NCBI RefSeq assembly: GCF_002443255.2
Contig: NW_019211455.1
Span: 23,449,883-23,513,882 of the forward strand
From: Varroa destructor
Taxonomy: Eukaryota; Arthropoda; Arachnida; Mesostigmata; Varroidae
DNA length: 64,000 bases
Reading direction: 5' to 3'
Position 1 is the stretch's first letter, and every line of letters starts with the position of its first letter. The notes beneath the pieces are model-generated. The model did not search any database and was not told the DNA's origin. It saw only the letters and a program-made list of their open reading frames with translations. Below, one piece after another: positions 45,569 through 58,420 of the stretch. Both the position numbers and the translations under genes were made by a program.

Positions 45569-46778
45569 TGCGACTTAGTCGCCGCTGCGCAATACACAAT
45601 ACCAGTGCTGCGATCATTGAGGCGTCAACGATTCAATAAACTCAGATTAAAGGCCTAATGGGGGCGGCTGCGAGAGAAGAAGCCTGCGCCTGTCCATGTT
45701 CAGCGTTGACCACGCCAGTCGCCGCTTTATTAGAAACGTTTACACAGAATTTTGGAATATTTGTGGGAACTCGATGAGACACTCGAGTGCAAATACCCGT
45801 GTCCTTTGTTAAACTACATTGATCTTGTTTAAGCCTCTTTTGCATGCAGTATAATAATATGTACCCTTCATAGTAATATATTTATCTAATAGGATAAAAG
45901 AAAAGTAACGGGCATCGAGAATATCAAAGATGACACACTCGAAGCTCCTTTGCTGACGATCATATTTACATTGCCCTTCTTACGTTGCCTGAGCTCTAAG
46001 CATGCGCGCCATGTTGAACTCAACCCGATAAGTTTCCAATTGTACGCTAATTTAATTCCAAAAATGCATTCTACAAAAATTCAACACGAGGTGTATTTAG
46101 TTTGCCCTATTACGTAGCGTGATAGCTGAGTGCACGGAATATGATATAACTCATCCCGATGCGACCGAAAAGTACCAGACGCCAACAAGAGATACTGAAG
46201 ACAAGGCGGTTACGAATTCAGAGCGGCGATGTCAAGCAACTGGCAGATCTGTGCGTGTATCCTATTAACTGTCCAGCAATCGTCTCGATCCCTGAAACAA
46301 GTACTCTTTCGCATTAAGCCAAATTAAGTGGCGTTTATTTCTGGTAACAAAGAACGCTTCTTCTGTGGGTAATTATGGGCAAGTATAGACTAGCTGCTAC
46401 GGAAACGATGCACCTATAGAATACAATATGCTATTACTGTGATCGAATTGCATGAACGAAGTGTACAAACGCCATTTGTGATTCCGTATGATTGGAATCC
46501 ATGTCTGAAGTACAAAGAGGATAGACGAAAATGTTGAATACCTACTTTTCTACATATAGATATCGGGAACCGCTCTGGATAACATGTACAGCCGCATCTG
46601 TTTAGGGTTATGTTGGCATCTACGTGTCGTTTTCTCCCTTGCCAACGGTAACAATTTATCAGACGCCCAATCGGTGGTTAACCTTTCGAGCATTTTTTAT
46701 GTGCTCGAAGTATGCAAAAATTAGCTGGCCTAGTCATATTAAGGGACAAGCCTATGATTCTTACTTCATCTAAAATCA

Positions 46779-47370
46779 GTGGCAGACGTCGTCTGTTCGT
46801 CGACAACAGCTGCTGCCGCTGCTACTGATCAGAGGGAGAGAAACAATGGCAACGAAAAATGGTTGTTGGACGCGGTCCACTTGTGGCTAGTGCTGGTATT
46901 TTGTGTACGTTATTCTCTGATGAGATGCAGTGGTTCTAACGAGCGCACAAGCAGAAGGATAGGTAAAGTAATTGGTGACTCCGAGAAGACAAAGATAGAC
47001 ACCGTATTTGGCTTGGCAACAGAGGCGATGGCGATGGTGATGATAACGGTGTGCTACGATGCCGTTGATGAAGAACGGAAGTGATGAATCTGGCGATGGT
47101 GACATCGACACAGTGGGCCAGCCCCACAGTCAAACGCTGGCCGCGTATCTCTGACAGAACGGAAGTGGCAGCAGTCTCTCTCGCAGTAGTTGTGGCAAGC
47201 TTACGAGTTGTGGCAAGTAAAGCTTACGAGAGTTGCGATCGATTGGGGTCCTTTGTATGGAACAAAAATACTGAAGAACCGTTGCCACGCCGGCCGCCGT
47301 TCTTGCTGGCACCGGCGCCATCCACGCAGCTCACATCTCGAGCACACGTATACTCATATATATAAAAATC
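46779..47370. other. CpG-richer patch, possible 5' region
   Basis: Stops are rare on both strands here and several frames of 60-100 codons overlap, none clearly best. It contains an imperfect tandem copy at about 47188-47229 and runs of GCGATG/GGTGAT. A transcribed 5' region or promoter is a reasonable reading. Confidence 0.3.
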
Positions 47371-47399
47371 TCAGCATCTTTTCTTATAACTTTATGAAA

Positions 47400-50330
47400 T
47401 AGGTAATGTTTCTCAATGTGCCTTGCGACATGCTTCTTGCAACGGTCTATAGTAGTTCGGCCTGATTACTAAAGATTCATTGTCTGCAATGATATTTCTG
47501 CATTAAAAAGGTTTATCTGTCTCATGCTGATGTCTCTCATAGTGACAAATCTCATTCATCCCGAAAAAGCATACCTTTAGTCTCGCGGTAAAAGTCTGCA
47601 GTTATGTGACTGCCGAAAAGGTTGGGTGCTCAAACAGAATCTGCAGTGTCCATTTTTGTGACGGCCATACTCGCTTGAAATATACAGCTGGTTATATACA
47701 TATTATTCTGTGTAGTATATATGTAATTCTTTATTTAGTGATGAATTTATGTTACCGCATGTATTTTCTATGTCAGTTCAATGTGATCGATAAGAAAGAG
47801 AAAAAAATTAGGCAAACCCTTCGAATGAGTTACTGTCGTTCACACTAGAAACGAACCGTAAATATATGAAGACCTTTAGTTATTTGGGATTACCTGGTAT
47901 CTATTAACTTTTTAACAAATGTATGCTATCGGTACGTGAAGCTTCAATCAACCAACCAACCAACCAACCAAGGTTTACCGCGTCCTGCTTCAGAAAGTTT
48001 CAATCATAGGATAGGATGTAAGGGTTACATTATCGCAAGATCAGTATAGGGTATCAAGGTCTCGTAGAAACAAGCTGACCAAAGTTCAACCTGATTAAGC
48101 TGAACGACTCGCCGAAACTAAATTTCATAAATCTATTACCTAAATTATATACATGTCTTAGTAAGTCTATTAAAAGGTCTGCATGAATCTATTACCATGG
48201 CTATCGCAAACTGTAGAACTCTATGCAATCGTACCATACATACGTATTTATGAGCAACAGTCAGCATCTGACGAGATCCAAAGGAGGGCGTCCATAACAG
48301 GCAGAGCCAATACATAACGCAACGAATGACAAATAATACTACCTAATTCGTGAATTAATATGGCAGTGCTATGCCTTGCATGGCAGGGAACATAGGAAAG
48401 CTGAACTAAATAGCGGGACCGTCAATGTCTTGTCGTGATATGCGATAGTAGAAGGCTTTATTGTTTGTTATTAAAGCATCCTCAACGCTTCCTTCTTGGA
48501 GAAAGCCTAACATACTCTATAATCATTCTATTGAACTTAACAATAGATTATTTTGAGTTCAATACTGGTTAGGAGGCCCTGTCACCACGCTTGTTTTATT
48601 TAAACCAAAGCATAACATAAGAAAAAGATTCTAGCCATTTTCACGCTATAGAACGGATCAGTAGTAAGATTTAAGGAAAAGTTTTCTTATAATGCCATCG
48701 AACGGCATAACCAACATGGCTAGAGATCGGCGAGTGTAGAAAACGATAGCAGAACGCTGGAGGAGAGTTGTACCACGTACTAGAGTACCAATCCGGTGGG
48801 CGGGTAACAACGGAGGCAGCTAGCTCGTTCGCTTCTAGCGTCAACGCGTCTAGGGGTGCTACACATCAAGCGGTCCTGTCGACGGTATATAGCGAAAGCA
48901 TCATACAGGAGCATGCTGTGACGATGAACTCCTTATGCGTTTGTAATTAAAGCATATACGCTGTTTGTGGATGCGAAAGTTCTAGCAACAGGACACTCGG
49001 TGCAAGTTAAAGTTGTCTCTTCAAGTTTATATATAGATGGGGCTAATCAGAATCTATCCCTTTAAATGAACTGTCTCATTAGCATACAGGATGATAGGTT
49101 CATCATCTTGTATTTGTTGCCCAATTTATTGACCGAAAAGTAAGTAACGTACGGTTTTTTACTTCGAAAACTAAAGGAATTGTAAACGGCAAGGTATTGA
49201 GTGGAACGCAGCGAAGAGATGCAGCATTGGCATTTCATTTAGCGAAAACCCGTTAAACGAACGCATATCATACATCTCTGTAAATTTCGTAAGTACCAAG
49301 ACTGATCAGTTGACCTCCAGTGCAAGTTCTAACAGCTCTGCTAAGAAAATTTAATTTGCACGACCAGACTTTAACTTAACGCTCACGTGCTCTTAGACGA
49401 CCTTGTTCTTGTGGCAGAATCATTATCAGCCTAGCAGCTGCACGATTCACCGACCGCCTAATTAAATTATTTGCACATATGTATATATCACAGTGAATAA
49501 ATACAAGAGGCAAATATATATGCGTTTAATTAAATATCAACTATAGCTTCCTCCGCGAAAAAATAAAGTAACGACAGAAACAACGGCACCCCCCAGATGC
49601 AAACCAGACCCGACGGGTTCAATCTATGTAACGTGATATAGCATTCTTTCAAGGTAAAGCAATGCTCTGACAAGCATTCATTGTTTTATAAATATAGGGT
49701 CACCGGCATCAAACAAAAACAGAGCCTCTTTTAGGAAGAACACTTGGTAGCACAAATATCTGCAGAGCTCCCATCGGTTGTTGTGATTATACTATACATG
49801 TTTCAAGCGAACCCGGTGGACTTTCTGATTAAATAGCCTTTAAATTATGTAGTGCTACCGGACAGAATCTGCTTGCTAAATACTCCAGCAAGCTTCTAGA
49901 AACTTGTGACCGATAAAGTTTACTCGAGAGAACATTCGTTCTTTCACACTTTCACAAATATTCTCTTGTTTATATTGGAAATGAATGTTTAGGCGTCCAA
50001 TTTTTGTATCTCGAAGATCAATAGTATTGCGAAGATTCATCGAAGGTAATAAGGACATCAATATAATATATAAGTATCGAGGCCTTAAGTAGAAGCACAG
50101 TGCGTCAATGGTGCAAACGGTTGTAGAGCGGAGATCGGAATGTTAAAGGCCAGCGAAGAATGTTAAAGACCAGATGTCGGCACCTGAGACCCAAAAAGAT
50201 CTTATCGCAATCAAAAAGGCTTTTCATGGAAGCTTGAAATTTTGGGGCTTTATCGGCCAAAACTAACATGTCTTGTTACAGGTAACTTGTTACATAATCA
50301 TCACCCAAATACTGAAAATGTGAAAGCTGA
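47400..50330. other. about 3 kb without a supported gene
   Basis: AT-rich. One 55-codon Ser/Asn-rich frame near 49193-49353 contains a GTAAGT site but lacks a clear acceptor. An (AACC)n tract sits at about 47949-47971 and a 20-base unit is nearly duplicated at about 50138-50173. Confidence 0.45.
47949..47971. repeat. (AACC)n microsatellite
   Basis: Between five and six uninterrupted AACC units. Confidence 0.95.
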
Positions 50331-50341
50331 GTAAAAAGCGG

Positions 50342-50653
50342 GTGCCCCGTAAACTGATTCTAAGCCAGTTAAAAATACGTGTGATAAACTCAACGTGTAA
50401 TTTGAGGAACGGACGAAGACCTCGCATGGAGCACACAATCGCCATAGCCAAGACGTGGTTTAATCTCTACTGCCAGCTTGAGAAGGAACGGACGGACGAA
50501 TGGTATCGCTCTGTGGAGAAATCGGGTTCGGTAGCCGGGTGCAGAAGGTTCGGACACGAGGTAATGGTAGCACTTGCAATGGACATCAGGGGCATTTCCT
50601 GCTATGAAATACTCGTTTCAAAAACGAACGAGTGCCAGAGCATTCAAGAGTAG
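50342..50653 (+). CDS. weak candidate ORF
   Basis: A 103-codon frame from GTG to TAG; the first ATG is at about 50429. The central part has a Glu-Lys-Glu-Arg-Thr-Asp-Glu patch. No splice or poly(A) support and no family recognised. Confidence 0.15.
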   Translation: MPRKLILSQLKIRVINSTCNLRNGRRPRMEHTIAIAKTWFNLYCQLEKERTDEWYRSVEKSGSVAGCRRFGHEVMVALAMDIRGISCYEILVSKTNECQSIQE

Positions 50654-51400
50654 ATAGGAGTATCTCTAGCAGATAATACAAAATCATCATACGGTCCCAA
50701 CGAGTTTTGAAGGCTGCCTGCCCGTCGCGTGTAACAGCCGAATCATTCGACTGTACTGGTGTAATGGCAATGTATACGTTTAACGAAAACGTATATTGTT
50801 CAGGGTTTTAAACATATTTATTCGACCTGTCGACACGAGTTACATACACCTTATGAGGGCCACCACGAGCCCCCTACCCCGCACCCCCAATTTCATATTT
50901 AAATGCGCAAATCTGTTTTGCTAGTTTGCATCGAGGCATTGAAAACAGCATCAAAGGAGGCTAAATAATATGTTGAATGGATAGTTTTTGGAAATATGGA
51001 ATTCCAGAGTGTTCGTGTATTATAACGACAAAAACACAAACAGCTACTCCATCAATATATCCTAGTAACAGGTACGAGTCTGAAAAATTACGCCAGCAGG
51101 TACAACCATTCAAAATGTGGATTTGGCACACGATGTAATTACATTTGTACGCTTGATAATACGCCCAAGGGTTAGACAGCCGCTCCCTAACCAACCCATA
51201 TGTAGACTAATCGATACAAACCCAATCTACATCGGGTGTCACTAGAAACACTGGCGCAATTACCTATAACCGGTTAAAATCGATCGTTTCATTCAGCTAA
51301 AGAAATCGAACTAGTACACAGAGGCACTCCCACATACAAGCGGATAACAACACCTTTGGAACGCATAAACAGGCAAAAAACGAATCTGTACAACAATTAT

Positions 51401-51425
51401 NNNNNNNNNNNNNNNNNNNNNNNNN
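51401..51425. other. assembly gap of 25 N next to poly-A
   Basis: Exactly 25 N followed directly by 14 A residues and a second A run at about 51467-51480. The gap probably reflects a homopolymer or failed gap closure rather than a large missing segment. Confidence 0.99.
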
Positions 51426-51549
51426 AAAAAAAAAAAAAAGAAAAACGCGGCCAGCAGCTGCGATGGCGAAAAAAAAAAAAAGGGAATGTTCTGTTGTTTT
51501 TTTCTGGTGATTTTTTTGCATCCTCTCGGCATCGATCTACCGGGTATTC

Positions 51550-52400
51550 TCGCTATCGCTGCCGCTGATGTCGTCGCACTATTGCCGCGGTGGTAGGGTT
51601 TCGTGACAACGCCGGTGGCCGCGGCATCAGCAATGGCGTCTTGATAAACGTTTTTTTAGAAATTCCTCCCCAACAAGTCATTCGTAGAAAATATTACGAA
51701 TTCCAAACGCCGCGCTTCGAAACGCCGTTTCGGCAGCACCAGCCGCTCCAACAACGCCAATAGAAATAGGAACAAAAAGCCAGCGTTAAACTCGCTAACA
51801 TCGACCGATGTCGCCATCGGCGCTCTGAGGTTCCACGAGCTTCAACCCCTCTGCGGAAAGTTAAAGAAGAAACGGCCAGCAACATTTTTTGATGTTGAGC
51901 GGTCGATGCTGCCGAGGCCACAGCAGCCGATAACGACGACACCAACAACAGCTACGGCAGCACTGGTATCTCATTCTGTTTTGCTCTACAATCCGTTGTT
52001 GTTTCATTGTCGATCTTGTTGGCACCATTGTTGCTGGCTTCAAGCGAAGCGGAGCGGTAGCTTCAGTCGGTGCCTACGAAATCTACGTTTCGAACAGGCA
52101 GTGTCTGCCACCGCAAGGTGCTCCTTGCCTTCTTGGCGCTATCCAGGGCATAGGATAGGCCCAGTTGCTGAACAGCTCTCCGAACGTAAACACAGAAGAG
52201 CGTGTCTTTAAAGGCGCTTCTTGTACTCAGCTTAGCTTTCCATATGGCATGCTTTGATTTGCCGTTCATTTTCACCATTTGCACAACCCGTGACGAAATC
52301 CGCGCATAAACCTGTCTACTTGTACCCAACAGAGCGGTAAATACTGTATCTTGTAGCGTCGCAGCGGTACCAGCAACCTCAGCCGTAATCAGATTATTAT
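51550..52400. other. CpG-richer patch with overlapping open frames
   Basis: Many CG and GCC/GGC triplets; frames of 60-101 codons overlap on both strands. The most protein-like is minus 52063-52329 (Lys/Arg/Ala-rich, stop TGA), but no splice signal fixes it. A promoter or 5' untranslated region is equally possible. Confidence 0.3.
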
Positions 52401-52886
52401 TACACGTACCTATAGGCCGTTGTAGTTGCGAACTGATTCATCCTAGTCGCTGGTTCTTTTCCGTTGTGACGTGACTGTCATTACAGCTGCCATTGACGCC
52501 GACGCTTACGTAATTCATATGCTTTGGGGGTATTCCGTGACGTTCTGTGCTACAAATCTGTGCGGGAAAAAAAGAAATAGTACTTCTCGTAAAATGTCAA
52601 ATGATTTTCAATAGATTACGATGTAGGCAATGATGCAATAATTAGTCACTGTTAACTAGAGTAAGGTTTTCGCTTTTCAACGCAAAAAGGAAGATTAAGA
52701 AAAAAACTCCGCCATACAATGACGATTGCTTTGAATCGCTTAGACACTTCAGATACGCTGACAATCGCAAACCTGACGCCAATGCTGTTCCTTTCGCGTA
52801 CGGTAGGATTAAGTTGCATAGTTCTCTGACGCGGCATTCGTATTCAACGTAGGATAGCGTTTTGCTGCATTTGTTTTTTTTTTCAG

Positions 52887-53544
52887 AAAGTGACAGAAAC
52901 GTGTTTGTGTCAACTTCGTATTATATGAATCTGCTTACTCTTTATTTCCCTTCTGGACGTGAGTGGAAACGAACAGATATTTGTGAGGGTGCCTGGGAGC
53001 CGACGTTCAAAATAAATCAGTCATTTTATCAGGGCGGCTATGTTATTTATTTACGTGTTGCTGGGATACGATTGTGTGACGATTTGATACGTGCTAACGA
53101 TCTTTTTCCACCTAAGCTACACTACGGGCAACAGCAACCTAGCATTATCTACGACATAAATGTATGCCCATGTCAAAGAAGATCTAAGAACTTGACATAT
53201 ATAACAGTAACCGCTTTAGGCGGCTGGATGATCCGTTTGGTGGGCTCTTGCGGACTTCAGATCATTTTGCCACTACGAACATGGATAGTTCCGAGCTGGG
53301 GGTGCATATCGTCTGGGTGTATGTTCAGGGGGGTACCAATCGTTTTCCTATAGCTGCATGGCTTCTTTACGACGATACTAATGTCACCCAAAAACGGCAA
53401 TGCGTTACGTTTCCTTTTGATATCTCGATGGAGACGTTCCTGACAAAGTATTTTATGCAATGTAACTGCTATTTTTTCAGACAAAGTCCTGGCCCGAAAG
53501 AGCTTACCAATCTGTTGACAAAAGTGTCTGTTTTAAAGTCATAA
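52887..53544 (+). CDS. candidate coding region broken by one frameshift
   Basis: After a strong acceptor (TTTGTTTTTTTTTTCAG at 52886) a phase-1 frame runs 155 codons to TAG at about 53354, one of the two longest non-repeat frames. From about 53180 a second plus-strand frame is open to TAA at 53544 and also looks protein-like (Val-Trp-Val-Tyr-Val-Gln-Gly-Gly, later a Cys-Asn-Cys pair). A single small indel near 53235-53260 would join them into about 215 residues. A tiny intron, a pseudogene or an assembly error could explain this. GTGAGT at 52959 could instead end a 72-base exon. No family recognised. Confidence 0.33.
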
Positions 53545-53577
53545 AATACTTTTTAGTGACACGATAGCTGTATATCG

Positions 53578-53579
<2 letters not shown>

Positions 53580-53609
<30 letters not shown>
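53580..53609. repeat. (AT)15 microsatellite
   Basis: Pure AT alternation. Confidence 0.97.
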
Positions 53610-53612
<3 letters not shown>

Positions 53613-53644
53613 TTATTTAAATGGGTTATATACGATTGATTAAA

Positions 53645-53672
53645 GAATGGAACACTACATAGTGTTCCATTC
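53645..53672. repeat. perfect 13-bp inverted repeat, 2-base spacer
   Basis: GAATGGAACACTA and TAGTGTTCCATTC are exact reverse complements around CA. It lies just past the 52.9-53.5 kb open frames, 100 bases after their stop. Confidence 0.95.
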
Positions 53673-54481
53673 GACACTCCCAGGCTCAAAAAAGGCTGAA
53701 ATAATCCAAAGCTCGTTTTTAACAAATAGCTGGTGTGAATCGGCCTTCTGTCTTGTTGAGAAGCGTGTAACCTTACATTTGCGGCGTTGTGTACGCGAAA
53801 CTGATCTCTAGCTTTGCCATTATTTACAGGACATTTTAACGAAGTTCCATTCAGTCTGTTCTATCTCCGTTATTCTCACTAATTGACGTCATGGTCCAGG
53901 ACACGACCACGATACCGCGTGAATAATTTGTGGGCGGCCGATTCTAACAACCCATGGAACGTTTTCATTTCTTTTTGGATGCACTACCGCTGAGACTAGG
54001 TAGTCATGTGTAGGGAGTTCATGTCTGCTGTTCGAATTGAGACCTTTCCATCTTAGCTATAACAAGGAGACAGAATTTCATTTGTACCCATTAGTTTATA
54101 AGTGACCCATATTTATCGTACGAATTTCCGTTTGAACGTTGTCCAATTTAGCTGAAACACCCTTTGCGGCTAGATGTAGTTGCACCGCAATTTAGCATGC
54201 AAGAGCAAACGGCCAACGCAACCGCTACTCGGTAGATTCCCGCCTTGTACCTAACAGGGTACTGCTATGTGCAAAGCCTGCTCACCGTCTAGTAACACAG
54301 TTTGGCTAGTTATGTACAATACTTATTCTGTAATATTTTGAAAACTAGTTATTTTGAATGGTTTTCAACAATGCGCTTTGCTTTTGCCCTTACTGTCCAC
54401 TGAGGGTGACGGCCAGTTTATTCAACAACAGACACTTCACCAAACAGAACAATAGGGGCCCTATTTCTATCGCACATGTAG

Positions 54482-54830
54482 AAAGATGCTTATGAAAGCC
54501 AATGAAATTCTTACACATGATGTTTCGCTTAAGTACTCCTTCTGCTCGTCCCATTCTCCAACTAATCCTCAGTTTTACCGGAGCATCGACATCGTGAATT
54601 TCAGTTTCAAGAACCGAAAGGTATTCTCATATATCGAATCAGTGGCTGTTCATACGACACCCCCCGTTCACCACCGCAACCCCAAACGCCTTATCCTTTT
54701 CGCAAAAATGTCCAACGATGGTGGCTGGCTTAACTTGTGTACTAGTTTTACTGCGAACAGTGTTAACACAGCTCGTTTAAGCTCAATGAACCGCTGTAAA
54801 CTAAAGGCGGCCGTAGTGATTATAGTTTGA
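54482..54830 (+). CDS. candidate exon of 115 codons
   Basis: An acceptor-like CCCTATTTCTATCGCACATGTAG ends at 54481; a phase-2 frame with an early ATG (54486) runs to TGA. The product is mixed polar with a His/Pro patch (Pro-Pro-Val-His-His-Arg) and a Val/Ile-rich end. An AAG before GTATTC near 54620 could be an internal donor. No poly(A) signal close by; no family recognised. Confidence 0.27.
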
Positions 54831-55780
54831 CGTACCTACAAGATCTAGGCAAAGCTTCAGCCCGTGTCGATATCTTTCTTCGTTTTCTTTTAATTGTGTT
54901 TGGCCTTGCTACGCTTAAATCCTAGCCGGATAAACAAGAGCACTCTGTTATCCGAAAAAACAACCAATGGTAGAAAGATCAGCTAGGTCAGACTGACTTG
55001 CGTTGTCTGTGCCTATTTTATCATTGACCGATGCCGTGGTCACTGGCGTCTTCTCGCAATCGCCATACGAAAACAACTGACGGAACGAAGCAATTTACAT
55101 CATCACTTGAGTTTTCATTTTTGAGGCATAAGTGTATGTGATTTATTAAGGAACTACGCATAAATTAAAAATAAGACATTTTTGAATTCTAGTTATTAAT
55201 GTTTTTTTTTTTTTTAATTCAATATTCATATATCTATTGATGTTAGTAGCATTGCAGAGCATAGAAAGGCTCGTAGGGATGACTCTGAGTCAACAACAGT
55301 CTATTAGGTAAACGCATCTGTGGCTGTAGTCGTTTTTGGGATTGATGTATCCAGAGATTGCGGCGCTAATCGAAAGTAAATGCTTCTCAGTGTAGAATTC
55401 TCAACGTAAAAGTCTTTCTGGCACTTGTATTTACCTCTTAACTATACGGCGTTTCTATCGCCTATTGAGTTATTGTTCAATATGCCTAAATTCTCTGCGT
55501 AGGTTTCTGACGTACTGTTTAATAAATTTTATAGAATTGTAATAATTCAGGTGGATAGAAAAGGGAAAATCCTGATTCTTATTACTGACTGACATTCGGT
55601 ACGAAATTCTATTGCTATTTCTGGAACTTGTGTAATGACCCTTGAGTGAAGGGTAATTAGCGACCGTCACGCTGGAACGTTCCGGCCATCTATAGCGTGT
55701 TTCAACGCTCTCCTGTCTTAAGTGCTGCAAAGAGAAACAAAGTAACCCTTTAGCTTTTCGTTAAAATATTGTCTTTACAG

Positions 55781-55946
55781 CTGTCGCTCAGCTGCATTGA
55801 ATGGCTACGTCTTGACCTACAAGACAAAGCCTTTCAAGCCATTCAAATATATAGTTAATCCTGGTCTTAGGGGAAGAGCCAAACGCATAGATAGTCAAGC
55901 CTTGTACTGCAACAATGCAAACAAGATACGCTGCGCATCAAAATGA
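55781..55946 (+). CDS. candidate terminal exon, basic
   Basis: Acceptor ATTGTCTTTACAG is strong. In phase 2 it opens 54 codons to TGA at 55944-55946. The product is Lys/Arg-rich with Lys-Pro-Phe-Lys-Pro-Phe-Lys, a Pro-Gly-Leu-Arg-Gly-Arg segment and four Cys. In phase 0 a 25-codon frame is also plausible. No poly(A) signal nearby and no partner exon confirmed. Confidence 0.32.
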
Positions 55947-56339
55947 GCGAGACTCCTTTCCTCTTTATTGTAATGTTGTTTTCTTAGCGTTGTTTTCCTT
56001 ATGCGTCTCTTCCTCTAACCTTTCCAGGTTTTATAGCGTAATGCCATTAACGATTATATACATATATCCATGTAAGGGTGATGAAATGAAATAATCCAAT
56101 TAGTGCTTTTGTTAGCCGGCCTCTTAGAAAATATAACAGTTTTAGGGGAAAAAAAATATACTGCTCCGCCGACCCGGAGGCAAAGTTCGACGAATAATTG
56201 CAATTATGTTTTCAGTAGCCATTACTACTGTTGCCACAAGGAACTGCAGGCATCTTTCTGCCGCGAGCTTAGGCTGAGCTGTCAAGCATGCCGTTGTCCA
56301 CATTGGACATAGCAACAGAAAGACGGGCCAGAACTTAAC

Positions 56340-58420
56340 AACAAAGATAGACTAGAAAATCTATTATATTTACTGTGCAGCATCACCTGTTGAGGTGATT
56401 GCCTTTTGAACGAGCTTCTTTTACTCGAAGAAGAGCGTGACCGAGCGATCGTGAAAATCGGCTTCGCTGAATTTATTACATGACGATGTTACACTCCATG
56501 ACAATGTATGTGAGTGCTTTAGCAGGCGAGCAAGCGGCAAGTCGCAAAAAACGACGCTGGTAGAACTGGTGGCGCCAGCTAGTGGAGGAGAGCAACACTT
56601 CGCGTGCCTGTCGTAAAGCGGTAAGGCAGGCGGTTTTCCGTAGATCCGCATACAAATATATTTCCCTTATTACATACGTATAGATGATGTATACTGTCAC
56701 ACAGATATACCGCTAGGGTAAGCTTAGTGCGAAAAGCTATTGTTGATTTAATTTTTAGGTTTTTGCGTGAGAAACAAATTAGAGCACTAAAAAGCGATAT
56801 CTTCTCAATGAGTAAGTGAGTAGCAGTACTTCGAACCTTAACGAGATCAGGTTTTATATATTTAACTCTCTTTGCTATTTTCTGGTCAAACCATTAGTTA
56901 TTTTCACCTATTATTTAATCTATAATAAGCGTAATAAATTTTACTGAATTTAATTTTAAGGATCACAGCACCTTAAAGTGACTTACATAGTACAGACAAC
57001 GACAGGACTCAATCACTCGTATTCTGAAACATATGATATTTGCTCTAGTTCTAACCAAATAGACTACAAATGCTGTTATGTTTTTTTTTTTTGGAATTTA
57101 ATTTCCCTGATACATATACGGGATATATGCGGGATTGCACTGACCTCACGACAATTGTTTATATACATTTGTCTTATAAGCTTTTTGTAGTGTCTGAAAG
57201 GTGCGCATGAAAGCTTTAATTCAACATGCTTTTAGGACACCATAAATTTTTACAATAGGTCTCGCATTCGATTCGTATCCATTTTCGCTGGGATGTTTCT
57301 TAAAAGCCTTGTAGATTTCGTTACCAGGTTGAGACTCAGCTTCCAAGTTATCGGAATTGCGAGTGCCAGTATTGAAATTGACAACTCAGCATATACATTC
57401 AAAAAGTTGACAATTTAAACCTTTTATTTGCTCACCCACAAAACACTACGCAATCTATTTATTGTTATTAGATTTATACCTCGATATTTGTCGTGGCTAA
57501 CTTATGTTGCCGCGTTTTAAATTGACCTTCGTTCGCATCGTTTTGTGTCGTTCCCGCGTCCATCTTAGCCGAGTATATTTGTAATTTTTTAATTGTGTAA
57601 ATTTGAATAAGCTCGTGCACACAGTATCATCGAAGCAGGTGCCGCCGTTGCGTAAACTTCATACCGTTTTGAGTTCAGTCATTCGAGTACCATGTAATAC
57701 GACTTCTGTGCAGTCCGTTGGGTGAAGTGTGTTCGGCCGGAGGCATCCACCTGCGACGCCTGAAGTTCACGGGAATCCGATTGTCTCACCCGACTGGCAC
57801 GGCAAAACTATCGCGGATGTCGCGAACAAGGCGATCATTTGCTCTGAAGTTCAGCTTCTAATGGTATCGACGCTGGTAGGAAAAAATGGCATTGCGTGAG
57901 CCGATAGCTCATTCAGCGAAACAACTTTTAGCCGTAGCCGATTATTTCTCACACAAGTACGAGCCAGCGCCAATAGCGGCGCTCACCAAGATGGTGGATA
58001 GGCGTGCATTAGTCGCGCGTATGTCCTAATACACCCGCACTGCACCTACAACGCTATGTTTGTAGTTGTTATATTGCTTCTGTCTCTACTATTGCTATAA
58101 TTTTTTATTAAAGCACTGCGTCACTGCTACTGTAGTGCGACGCCGGAGTCTCGAAGAATCATAGACAAAGCTAGCGCCGATAATTGTTTTTCTTCTATTT
58201 GTGCACGCCGTTGCCATCACCTAACGTTGCCGCCGCCATTGCCGAATCGTCATCAAACTCGCGGTCATTATGATGATCACCATGAACCTGCGCCCCCTTC
58301 AGGTAAGCTGTGTATCTTCATGGTTAAGCATGTGTCTGTGTATGTTTTTGTGGTCTGATGTAGATCGGACGCGTGGCTTCGCGCAGTTAGGGATTTACTT
58401 AACACGTGATTAAGCTTTTT
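56340..58420. other. no supported gene; possible promoter at 57.6-58.3 kb
   Basis: Quiet AT-rich sequence, then a CpG-richer segment from about 57.6 to 58.3 kb with an arthropod-type initiator TTCAGTC at 57674-57680 and an AAGATGGTGG motif near 57988. No coding exon could be fixed to it. Confidence 0.35.
56568..56585 (-). promoter_or_regulatory. CTCF-like site
   Basis: The minus strand reads CCACTAGCTGGCGCCACC, close to the CCA-C-AG-TGGC consensus. Motif match only. Confidence 0.32.

Noticed and set aside
56103..56312. Cysteine-rich frame suggesting a small secreted peptide
   Set aside because: It has no ATG (only TTG), no acceptor in frame, and the cysteine spacing fits no peptide family I can name.
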